A stretch of DNA of 38,895 nucleotides, taken from contig JAQIBE010000093.1 of NCBI GenBank assembly GCA_027859235.1, positions 1-38,895 of the forward strand. Direction: 5' to 3'. Positions within the stretch are counted from its first letter, which is position 1. The number at the start of each line of letters is the position of its first letter. Both the position numbers and the translations under genes were made by a program. Of the stretch, positions 6,866 through 13,738 are shown piece by piece. A model generated the notes under the pieces. The model worked only from the letters and a program-made list of their open reading frames with translations. It was not told where the DNA came from and did not search any database. Source of the DNA: Desulfobulbaceae bacterium. GTDB lineage: Bacteria; Desulfobacterota; Desulfobulbia; Desulfobulbales; SURF-16.

Positions 6866-9127
6866 TCATGCTGTTACGAGCTCCAGTTTGGCATAATCCA
6901 GATGCAGTTTTTTCAACCCATGCCGGTGAAAGAAGATCTCCACGGTTTTGGGCGGAACTGTCTTAATGACCTTGCCCTTGCCAAAAAAATTATGCTGAAC
7001 CACGGCACCCGTGGTGAAAGCTGCAAGGGACTTTTCCGCATTACCAATATCTCTTTCCACCGGTTTTGAAAATTTTGGCACCGGCGGCACATACATGCCA
7101 TAATCCACTCCGCCATCCAGGAGTGAGATGGAAATATCCTCGACAAACTCACTGGTGACGGAAGACTGCATCATGCGATCGTGACCAATGGTCATGCGTG
7201 GAGCTATCATAAAGAGATGATCCTTAGCCCGGGTTGCGGCAACGTAGAGCAGGCGGCGCTCCTCTTCACGTTCCGCCGGCAGTTGCGCCTGACCGGAGGG
7301 GAATTTACCCTCCACCAGATTGAGCAGAAACACCTTCTGCCACTCTAACCCCTTTGACGAGTGGACCGTGGACAGGATCAGCTTTTCATCGCCAAGATCA
7401 CCTTTGGATGCATCTGCCGGTGGATCTAGCACCGCATCGTCAATAAATTTCTGCAATGATTCATAACCACCAAGGAGATCGCGGAGCTGATCGAGATCTC
7501 GGCTGCGGGAGGGATAATCATCCGCATAAATGCGTTCAAAAATTGGCTGATAATAATCAAGGACACAGGCCAGTTTGCCGCCCGGGTTTGTAATACGCTG
7601 CAGATCACCAAGGGCTGTAACCAGTTTAGCAAGCCCCGCCTTACTCGTATTGCCGGCCTTATAATTGGCGAGGATATGGATCGGATCGTCCCCGTCACCC
7701 AAGGTGGCCAGCATCTTCTCCGCTGTTTTGGGGCCAACCTTGTCAAGATGGAGGAGAATGCGATTCCAGGAAAGACGATCAGCCGGGTTACATTGAATCT
7801 TTAGATAGGCCAGAACATCCTTAATATGGGCCGATTCCGTTAATTTCATCCCCCCCCGTTTTTCAAAGGGGATCCCCTGGTTGGCAAGTTCCAGCTCAAG
7901 CTTATAGGAGTGAAAACCAGAGCGGAAAAGCACCGCCATTTCCGTAAGCGGTACCCCCTCTTTCTGAAACTTAATGATCTTCTCAACCACATACCGGGCC
8001 TGACCGTTTTCGTCACGGGGCTTATGGAGAACCGGTTTATCCTCAGACTCAATCTGGGAGAACAGGGTCTTGGCATATTTTTCCGCAGCGCCGCCAATAA
8101 TGGCATTCGTTGCCTCTAGAATCGGCTGCACAGACCGATAATTCTCCTCGAGGCGGACAATTTTGGTGGAGGGAAAGATATCAGGAAACTCCATGATATT
8201 TTGAAAATCTGCGCCGCGAAAGCTATAGATGGACTGGGCATCATCACCCACCACCATGACATTGGTATGACCGCCGCCAATGAGTTTGACAATCTCCGCC
8301 TGCATGCGATTGGTATCCTGATACTCATCCACCATGACGTACTGGAAGCGAGCGGCCACCTCTGCGCGGACTTCAGGGACATCCCGCAGGACATTTCTGA
8401 AATTCACCAGCAGGTCATCGTAATCCATGAGGGCATGATCCTTCTTGAACTCCTGATAATGTTTACGAATCAGACAGAGATCATCCCGAAACTCAATGAG
8501 GTGAAAATAACGGTCCTCAACATACTCTTCAAAATCAAGATTCTTGTTTACGGCCCCGGAGATCATGTTGATCACGGCGCGCTTGGACGGAAAACGCCGC
8601 CCAGCCCCGCCAATCTCCAGGGAGGATTTCAGTAAATTGACAATGCCTTGCGCATCCCCCTGATCAAGGATGGAGAAATGGGAGGGGTAGCCGAGATGAT
8701 GGCCGTACCTGCGGAGCAGGAGATTGGCAACCCCGTGAAAGGTTCCCCCCGTGACCTGCTGGCAGGACTCCTCCATGAGGAGTGAGGCCCGGCTTAACAT
8801 CTCCTGGGACGCCTTACGGGTAAAGGTCAGGAGTAAAATGGAATCAGGGGCAACGCCCTGTTCCACCAGATAGGCCATGCGATGGACCAGGGTGCGGGTC
8901 TTGCCCGTGCCGGCACCGGCAATAACAAGAATAGGCCCCCGGGTTGTCGTAACCGCTTCGAGCTGGGCCGCATTTAAACCAGCAACAGCCCGGGATTCAC
9001 TTTGGACCTTCAGAGGCGTTGGTTCTGAAAAAAGGGATTGTTGTTTCATGGGGACAAGATGTACCATAAAAAAACCATTTTTTGAAGGGAGATCAGCAGC
9101 CGAGCCCGCAGGTTGTTGTTGACCCAT
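6866..9127 (-). CDS. UvrD/PcrA-family superfamily 1A DNA helicase
   Basis: This 3'-5' DNA helicase acts in nucleotide-excision and mismatch repair and clears proteins from replication forks. All SF1A motifs are present: the Q-motif region GLNAAQLEAV, Walker A AGAGTGKT near residue 72, Walker B/II DEYQDTN, III GDDAQSIYSFRGA, V TVHSSKGLEW and VI LLYVAATRAKDHL. The C-terminus has the PcrA-type tudor-like end (VQHNFFGKGKVIKT), which contacts RNA polymerase in PcrA/UvrD. The start is uncertain. The first Met (9127) lies inside a divergent promoter and lacks a ribosome-binding site; Met codons at 9067 or 9049 would keep every motif. The length of 753 aa from the first Met is slightly above the usual 720-740, which favours a later start. 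Confidence 0.93.
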   Translation of the reverse strand: MGQQQPAGSAADLPSKNGFFMVHLVPMKQQSLFSEPTPLKVQSESRAVAGLNAAQLEAVTTTRGPILVIAGAGTGKTRTLVHRMAYLVEQGVAPDSILLLTFTRKASQEMLSRASLLMEESCQQVTGGTFHGVANLLLRRYGHHLGYPSHFSILDQGDAQGIVNLLKSSLEIGGAGRRFPSKRAVINMISGAVNKNLDFEEYVEDRYFHLIEFRDDLCLIRKHYQEFKKDHALMDYDDLLVNFRNVLRDVPEVRAEVAARFQYVMVDEYQDTNRMQAEIVKLIGGGHTNVMVVGDDAQSIYSFRGADFQNIMEFPDIFPSTKIVRLEENYRSVQPILEATNAIIGGAAEKYAKTLFSQIESEDKPVLHKPRDENGQARYVVEKIIKFQKEGVPLTEMAVLFRSGFHSYKLELELANQGIPFEKRGGMKLTESAHIKDVLAYLKIQCNPADRLSWNRILLHLDKVGPKTAEKMLATLGDGDDPIHILANYKAGNTSKAGLAKLVTALGDLQRITNPGGKLACVLDYYQPIFERIYADDYPSRSRDLDQLRDLLGGYESLQKFIDDAVLDPPADASKGDLGDEKLILSTVHSSKGLEWQKVFLLNLVEGKFPSGQAQLPAEREEERRLLYVAATRAKDHLFMIAPRMTIGHDRMMQSSVTSEFVEDISISLLDGGVDYGMYVPPVPKFSKPVERDIGNAEKSLAAFTTGAVVQHNFFGKGKVIKTVPPKTVEIFFHRHGLKKLHLDYAKLELVTA

Positions 9128-9147
9128 TTTTTATGGCAGGGTATAAT
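9119..9147 (+). promoter_or_regulatory. Strong sigma-70-type promoter facing the small gene at 9270
   Basis: TTGACC at 9119-9124 and a perfect TATAAT at 9142-9147 are spaced by 17 bases. The predicted transcript has a leader of about 115 bases in which I see no riboswitch. The promoter overlaps the first codons of the longest helicase reading. Confidence 0.65.
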
Positions 9148-9269
9148 ATCAGGCCAAATCGAAACATAAACTGTAGACGGCTCACTGCCCAAAGTGGAAC
9201 AAACACCTCCCTGAGTCCCTAAAAACCTGCAGACTAATTCCCTTGAATAATTATAGAGGTTTCCCTGAT

Positions 9270-9653
9270 ATGCACACTCTTTTCTCTGACGCTGTCTGCG
9301 ATAAAATTTTTCCACCAAGCAAATCCAATGAATTCTTCGAGGCACTCTTCGGTGATGCCAGTGAAGGGGCCTACGATATTCAATTACGTTATGAAGGCCA
9401 TGACGAGTCTGCCGGAAAATTACATTTCGTCCTCAACCTGCTGGAGCGTCCAGGCTGTTGTCTGGTGTGCAATCTGACCTTCGGTTTGCCCGAAGTCTTC
9501 ACCCGTCACCCACTCCTGAACATCAAGGGTGTGGCCCAGGAGGTGGATACACTTCTTGGCGACACCGGCTCCACCACGGGCTGGGCCCTTGCTTCGACAC
9601 GATCAACCTCAAAGTCGTTGCATCAGATCCCGCTTATTATTGATCTCCAGTAA
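9270..9653 (+). CDS. Conserved Desulfobacterota protein, often misnamed pancreas/duodenum homeobox protein 1
   Basis: The 127-aa protein matches, from memory, a small family that is common in Desulfobacterota and carries an obviously wrong vertebrate name. Features I recall are FFEALFGDASEGAYDI near residue 23, LERPGCCLVCNLTFGLP in the middle with a Cys-x-x-Cys-like cluster, RHPLLNIKG, and a C-terminal LHQIPLII. No homeodomain exists. It lacks a signal peptide and membrane segments. The Cys cluster could hold metal, but the function is unknown. The start at 9270 is chosen because the family begins about there and GAGG lies ten bases upstream; an earlier in-frame TTG has no support. It is a single gene with a strong promoter. 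Confidence 0.8.
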   Translation: MHTLFSDAVCDKIFPPSKSNEFFEALFGDASEGAYDIQLRYEGHDESAGKLHFVLNLLERPGCCLVCNLTFGLPEVFTRHPLLNIKGVAQEVDTLLGDTGSTTGWALASTRSTSKSLHQIPLIIDLQ

Positions 9654-9670
9654 AATGGGCGGCCAGCCGC

Positions 9671-9701
9671 ATAAGGGGCTTTCCATGGGGAATCCCCTTA
9701 T
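9671..9701. terminator. Hairpin between convergent genes
   Basis: ATAAGGGG at 9671-9678 pairs with CCCCTTAT at 9694-9701, and an inner TTCC/GGAA extends the stem. It sits between the stop codons of two convergent genes. No T-tract follows on either strand, so termination is inferred from position only. Confidence 0.45.
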
Positions 9702-9712
9702 CTGCACAAGCG

Positions 9713-10477
9713 TTAAGCAGAGATCTGGGCAAACCCGCGTCCCACCTGTTCTGGACTATGGGCATCTGAACCGAGCACCATGCGTAATCCCCTCAGCCCT
9801 GCCATATCCACAATACGCCGGCACGGAAAGGGTTCCCCCCGCAGCGCAAGGCCTGAACTATTCAGTTCAAGGGCCATATCCCGGACTGCCATAACATCCA
9901 GGATCTCACCAATCTGCCGCCAGTGACTCTCCTGACAGGTCACCTTTGCTGCATGGCGCAAGCCTGCATCCAGATGGCAGACCACATCCGCATCAATAAC
10001 CTGCACCGCCTGGAGCAGCCCCCGGTAATAACCGGTAAGAAGGAGATCAGGACCATATTCCGCTATGCGTTCAATATTGACAGGGTTACGGCTCAGCATA
10101 TTGATATGCTGCTCACCCGCAATGGGCATATAATGGTATGACAACCCCACCCTGGCCCAGTTCCATTCATGGATAAAGGTCTGCGTTTCCTCGATACAGG
10201 CCGGATTAAAACCAATCTCCACCCCTGTTTCCACATGGATACGATCACGATATTTCCTCTGCAGACGAAGTCCTTCATCCCGGTACAAGAGAAAATCAGC
10301 CTCAGTCAGCCAGGTTGTCGCAAAATAGGCAATACCCGTTTCAAAATGTTCCAGAAAAACAAGATGGGTTAAGCCTTCTGCCAGAGCAACACGCACATAA
10401 TCTTCCATCTCACCAGTGGCATGATGACAGAGTCTGGTGTGCACATGCCCGTCAGAGTAACGATTCAGTTCAGCCAT
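9713..10477 (-). CDS. PHP-domain phosphoesterase (histidinol-phosphatase-like)
   Basis: This is a metal-dependent PHP hydrolase of about 254 aa. It has DGHVHTRLC at residues 8-16 (first metal His pair), LEHFE near 42, ETGVEIGFN in the first third, HLDAG near 170 and the C-terminal SDAHSPEQVG. The pattern is that of HisJ/HisK histidinol-phosphatases, though substrate assignment within PHP proteins is unreliable. The start at 10477 (MAELNRYSDG) is chosen for the GGAG nine bases upstream. Longer reading would give a His/Met/Pro-poor artefact out of frame with the nikO tail. It overlaps the nikO stop by eight bases, so it is translated with the nickel importer. No his gene is present, which argues against a simple role in histidine synthesis. 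Confidence 0.85.
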   Translation of the reverse strand: MAELNRYSDGHVHTRLCHHATGEMEDYVRVALAEGLTHLVFLEHFETGIAYFATTWLTEADFLLYRDEGLRLQRKYRDRIHVETGVEIGFNPACIEETQTFIHEWNWARVGLSYHYMPIAGEQHINMLSRNPVNIERIAEYGPDLLLTGYYRGLLQAVQVIDADVVCHLDAGLRHAAKVTCQESHWRQIGEILDVMAVRDMALELNSSGLALRGEPFPCRRIVDMAGLRGLRMVLGSDAHSPEQVGRGFAQISA

Positions 10478-11204
10478 GGTCATGCTCTCCATGATCATGG
10501 GGATGATCACCATAGGGGTGGGCATGGGGATGGGTATGCAGGCAGGCGGTTTCACTGCGGTGCAGATGACCATGCTCCAGGCTGTAGATCAGGGAGGTGG
10601 TTGCACTGAGAAAATCCCAGTCATGGGAGATAATCACCATGGGGATATCGAGCTCAGCGATGATCGTTACCAGACGCTTACGCGTTATAGGATCCAGATT
10701 ATTCGTGGGTTCATCCAGAAGCAGGAAACAAGGTTCCATCACCAGAATTGTGGCCAGCGCCACCATTTTCTTCTCGCCACCGGAGAGATGATGGGTGAGG
10801 CGATTTTCAAAACCTGCAAGCCCCAAACGCGCCAGTATCCTTTCACCTTTCCGCCGGGAAATCTCGGGACTGTCACCCAGATTCAAGGGACCAAAGGCCA
10901 CATCTTCAATCACCGTGGGGGAAAAGAGCTGATCGTCCGCGTCCTGAAACAGGAAGCCGACATGACGGCGCAGATAACACCAATCCGCACGGGACTGGAT
11001 GACTCTATCGTCAAGCATCACCCTGCCTTTTTCAGGATGATACAACCCCATAATGAGCTGCAGCAGGGTTGTCTTGCCGCTGCCATTCTGACCGATGAGA
11101 CCAATTCTGCCAGCCCCTATTGCAAAATCAAGATCCTTAAACAGGGGGGGACGGGCAGGATGACCAAAGACTATGTTCCGCAGACGCAGACATGAGGGTT
11201 TCAT
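10470..11204 (-). CDS. nikO: ECF-type nickel/cobalt transporter ATPase with His-rich tail
   Basis: This ABC ATPase energises the membrane complex of a group I ECF metal importer. Walker A GQNGSGKTT lies near residue 38, the Q-loop FQDADDQLF (typical of CbiO/EcfA) near 86, the signature LSGGEKK near 140, Walker B CFLLLDEPTNNLDP near 160 and the switch His ISHDWD near 194. The last 30 residues are packed with His (HTHPHAHPYGDHPHDHG...), a likely metal store or buffer. It overlaps nikQ by four bases (ATGA) and has GGTGG upstream. Nickel rather than cobalt is inferred from the adjacent nikR and its operator; sequence alone does not separate NikO from CbiO. Confidence 0.92.
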   Translation of the reverse strand: MKPSCLRLRNIVFGHPARPPLFKDLDFAIGAGRIGLIGQNGSGKTTLLQLIMGLYHPEKGRVMLDDRVIQSRADWCYLRRHVGFLFQDADDQLFSPTVIEDVAFGPLNLGDSPEISRRKGERILARLGLAGFENRLTHHLSGGEKKMVALATILVMEPCFLLLDEPTNNLDPITRKRLVTIIAELDIPMVIISHDWDFLSATTSLIYSLEHGHLHRSETACLHTHPHAHPYGDHPHDHGEHDHG

Positions 11205-11962
11205 AAAGCACCACCACTATACTCAAGCACAAGAACGATGAATGTGGAGCAGAGGGCACCTGCCAAAATCAACCAATCCGCAGGACGTACATCCCGGGAA
11301 TGCAATGAAATAAACTCACCGGAAAAGCCGCGCAGGAGCATGGCCTGCTGCACCCGTCTCGCCCGCTGCCACCCCTTCACCAGGGTCATACCAAGGAGAT
11401 TTCCGTAGGTTCTATAGGTGTGGCTGGACGTGGTTGGCTTGAAACTTCTAAATAACGCGGCGCGTTTAAGGCGTTTATACTCAGCATGAATCACAAAGAT
11501 ATATCTATAGGAAAAGAGGAGGAGGAGACAGAGTTTCGGCGGAACCTTTAAACGTTGTAGACCATGGCCCAAATCAGCCACCGAAGATGTGGCAATGAGG
11601 GTTATAAACATCAGGACAAGCGTATTGGTTTTAACGGTAATCAGGAGTGCCATATCAATGCCTTCCCGGGATATGGACAGAAACCCCAAATGGGTGATGG
11701 CTGTACCAGGCACGGTGACCGGCAGGGTCAACCAGCAGACCAGGGTAAAGATATTCACTAGGAATAAGCGTTTGTACAGACTCCCAAGGGGTATCTGGGC
11801 CAGCAACAGCCCAACACAGGCCAGGACAAGACCCGCCAGGACAGGCTGCATGTGCTGACAGGACGCTACAGCAAAACAGAAGCACAGGGCCCCTATGAGC
11901 TTGATATGGGGGCTGGCCCCATGCAAGATTGAACTCCCCTCAGCCCATTGCTCGAAATTCAT
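11201..11962 (-). CDS. nikQ: ECF-type nickel transporter membrane protein
   Basis: This 253-aa integral membrane protein is the T component (EcfT/CbiQ family) that couples the ATPase to the substrate-binding NikM. Several hydrophobic segments cover roughly residues 25-125 and a last one lies near 230-248. The coupling region holds FRSFKPTTSS and a following ARRVQQAMLLRGF, the A-R-G-type motifs that dock onto the ATPase. It lies three bases after nikL and overlaps nikO by four. The ribosome-binding site is weak, so translation probably depends on coupling to nikL. Confidence 0.9.
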   Translation of the reverse strand: MNFEQWAEGSSILHGASPHIKLIGALCFCFAVASCQHMQPVLAGLVLACVGLLLAQIPLGSLYKRLFLVNIFTLVCWLTLPVTVPGTAITHLGFLSISREGIDMALLITVKTNTLVLMFITLIATSSVADLGHGLQRLKVPPKLCLLLLFSYRYIFVIHAEYKRLKRAALFRSFKPTTSSHTYRTYGNLLGMTLVKGWQRARRVQQAMLLRGFSGEFISLHSRDVRPADWLILAGALCSTFIVLVLEYSGGAL

Positions 11963-11965
11963 GAT

Positions 11966-12535
11966 CTATTTGCCGTCTCTGCGAAAGCGCATGTAACTGG
12001 CAAGCCCTGCAAGTCCAAGGAAATAACCCAGGCCGCCCATGATATCGGCAAGGGACACGGAATCCTGTTTGAGTTCAGCTAATTGGTGTTTGATGGGACC
12101 AAGCTCAGCAGCCAGCTCTGCACGGATCATAAGCTGCAGCGCTGAATCCTGGACAGGAAGCGTTACCTTCTTCTGGGGTGACCCGGTAGAGATATAGGGC
12201 TCAGGGGGTCGGCCAAGCTCTTCAGTATCAATACGCCATTTCCCCTGGTGGCCCTCCCCGCAGGACACAAGGATATCAAACCCTATATGTTGCTCCGGAA
12301 CAGGGAAATCAAGCATGCCTTTTTCATCCGTACGCCCAACAATCACCGGAGACATGCCGGTCAGCACAGTAAGCTGACAACCCTTTGCTGGTCTCCCACC
12401 GCTGAACTTTGATTCGGTCTTCACCATGGCTTGATCAACATAACCAAAAACCGTGATCTTATGGGCCAAACACTCCGTGCCAAACAGCAGCACCAGAAGC
12501 AAAACAAGTGAGAACATACCTAAACGATTAATCAT
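11966..12535 (-). CDS. nikL: Nickel importer auxiliary component (NikL-like)
   Basis: The 189-aa protein has a signal peptide ending near residue 24 (ECLA), so the mature protein starts with His (HKITVFGYV). It then has a beta-rich extracytoplasmic domain like a carboxypeptidase regulatory fold (GRTDEKGMLDFPVP) and a C-terminal membrane helix (about 163-182) followed by positive charges. This matches the NikL/CbiL-type extra subunit of NikM(L)QO importers, where the exposed N-terminal His is thought to help deliver metal. It overlaps nikM by eight bases and has AGGA seven bases before its start. Confidence 0.82.
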   Translation of the reverse strand: MINRLGMFSLVLLLVLLFGTECLAHKITVFGYVDQAMVKTESKFSGGRPAKGCQLTVLTGMSPVIVGRTDEKGMLDFPVPEQHIGFDILVSCGEGHQGKWRIDTEELGRPPEPYISTGSPQKKVTLPVQDSALQLMIRAELAAELGPIKHQLAELKQDSVSLADIMGGLGYFLGLAGLASYMRFRRDGK

Positions 12536-13130
12536 GGGTCAGTCCTAAGATCTCAGGTTGAACCTTGGCAAGAAAGGAAACAATGAACATGGTCATCACC
12601 CCCTCAACAACCATCACAGGCAGATGAGCGACAAAAACAACCCGTGCCGTACCGATGAAGTCCTGATGGGTCGTCACCAGGGTTGCACATAATAATAAGG
12701 CCGCACAGGCCACCGATAAAAAGCCGGCACCGAAACCTGCCGCCTTACGCCATTTTGGTCTGCGGAGCAGGGGCCGAAAACAGCAGGAACCAAGCAGGCC
12801 GCCGCCGCCGATAATCACCACATTCACCCCAAGGACCGTAAGCCCGCCGTACTGAAAGAAGACTGCCTGGAGGATGAGGGCCACAAGAATAGCAGGAATG
12901 CAGGCCCAGCCGAGGATAAGTGCCATCAACCCATTTAAGAGGAGGTGCACCGAACCGGGGCCGATGGGCACATGGACCAGGGAGGCCACAAAAAATGTGG
13001 CCGACAGCATGGCGGTGGTCATGAGATGATCCTCATCAATCTTCTTTAACCCGACAATGGTTCCGGCCACGGTAAGCGCACCGCCGGCCAGGAGAACCGG
13101 CATGGAAACTATCCCTTCAGATAAATGCAT
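12528..13130 (-). CDS. nikM: Nickel/cobalt-binding S component
   Basis: This 200-aa protein is the substrate-specific subunit of the ECF metal importer. It begins MHLSEG, the NikM/CbiM signature in which the N-terminal amino group and His2 bind the metal. A later His-bearing loop (HVPIGPGSVHLLLNG, about residues 53-67) supplies the rest of the site. Six or so hydrophobic segments span the sequence. The start at 13130 has GGTGG five bases upstream, and the functional need for Met-His at the N-terminus fixes it. It is the first gene of nikM-L-Q-O-PHP, 48 bases after nikR. Confidence 0.94.
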   Translation of the reverse strand: MHLSEGIVSMPVLLAGGALTVAGTIVGLKKIDEDHLMTTAMLSATFFVASLVHVPIGPGSVHLLLNGLMALILGWACIPAILVALILQAVFFQYGGLTVLGVNVVIIGGGGLLGSCCFRPLLRRPKWRKAAGFGAGFLSVACAALLLCATLVTTHQDFIGTARVVFVAHLPVMVVEGVMTMFIVSFLAKVQPEILGLTHD

Positions 13131-13178
13131 TTTTTACCACCTGTAATGAACTATTCTTCACCATCGCAATCATCTTCC

Positions 13179-13589
13179 CTAGTGGAGATGCTCCCCTGTT
13201 GAACTCATGGCAAGCCGGCAATTACGGACACCACGGAGGGAGTTTAAACCATCGAAAAGCCGGCCCACATCGCAGGCCTTGCCCTTGACAATGATGACCT
13301 CCATGCAGTTATGATGATCCATGTGCACATGGGTGGTGGAAACGATCTGATGAAACAGACCATGCTGGAGTTCTGTGATTTTTTCCTGGAGATTGGGCTG
13401 ATGATGATCGAACACAAGGGTGATGACACCCATGACATCCTTATCATCGGCCCACTCATTCTCCACAAAGGAATTGCGGATGAGGTCGCGGATGGCCTCG
13501 GAGCGGTTCTTGTAATTCTTATCAAGAATAACCTGATCGAAATCTGCAAGAAGATCTTCTTCCAGAGAGATGGAAAATCTCTTAAGCAT
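13179..13589 (-). CDS. nikR: Nickel-responsive repressor
   Basis: NikR is a tetrameric ribbon-helix-helix regulator that binds its operator when loaded with Ni(II). The N-terminal RHH segment (RFSISLEEDLLADFDQ, then NRSEAIRDLIR) is intact. The high-affinity nickel ligands fall at His76, His87, His89 and Cys95, the same numbers as in E. coli NikR. At 136 aa it has normal length. It is the first gene of the nickel group and is followed 48 bases later by nikM. An operator-like inverted repeat overlaps its promoter, so it probably represses itself and the importer genes behind it. Confidence 0.97.
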   Translation of the reverse strand: MLKRFSISLEEDLLADFDQVILDKNYKNRSEAIRDLIRNSFVENEWADDKDVMGVITLVFDHHQPNLQEKITELQHGLFHQIVSTTHVHMDHHNCMEVIIVKGKACDVGRLFDGLNSLRGVRNCRLAMSSTGEHLH

Positions 13590-13593
13590 GACG

Positions 13594-13621
13594 GTAACAC
13601 CTTTTGGTTAAAAAGTGTTAT
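13594..13621. promoter_or_regulatory. Candidate NikR operator
   Basis: GTAACAC at 13594-13600 and GTGTTAT at 13615-13621 form a 7-base inverted repeat (one mismatch) with a 14-base spacer. It starts five bases before the nikR start codon and touches the -10 of its promoter. This spacing suits a NikR tetramer; the exact consensus for this phylum I recall only roughly. Confidence 0.6.
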
Positions 13622-13649
13622 TAATAGGCGATTTATGTTTTGGATGCAA
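13621..13649 (-). promoter_or_regulatory. Promoter of nikR and the nickel operon
   Basis: On the minus strand TTGCAT (13649-13644) and TATTAA (13626-13621) are 17 bases apart, with the operator half-site immediately downstream of the -10. Bound NikR would block polymerase. Confidence 0.55.
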
Positions 13650-13663
13650 GGAGATTCTTATGG

Positions 13664-13698
13664 GTGAGGCGTGAGGCGTTAGACGTGAAAGGTTAAGA
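13664..13698. repeat. Degenerate 7-base tandem repeat
   Basis: Five consecutive heptamers read GTGAGGC, GTGAGGC, GTTAGAC, GTGAAAG, GTTAAGA. They lie between the nikR promoter and the ftsK stop. The first two are identical and the others share GTNA at their start. Confidence 0.55.
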
Positions 13699-13738
13699 GA
13701 ACGAAGCCACACCTTGCTCCTCACCCCCTACCCGCCTC

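Noticed and set aside
10478-10573. N-terminal extension of the PHP protein
   Set aside because: It lies inside the nikO tail, reads as a low-complexity Met/Pro/Ile stretch, and has no ribosome-binding site; the start at 10477 does.
10476-11195. 239-codon open frame on the plus strand
   Set aside because: Antisense shadow of nikO; rich in residues produced by reversing the Walker and His-tail codons.
13664-13698. CRISPR-like array
   Set aside because: Units are 7 bases with no spacers and no cas genes nearby.
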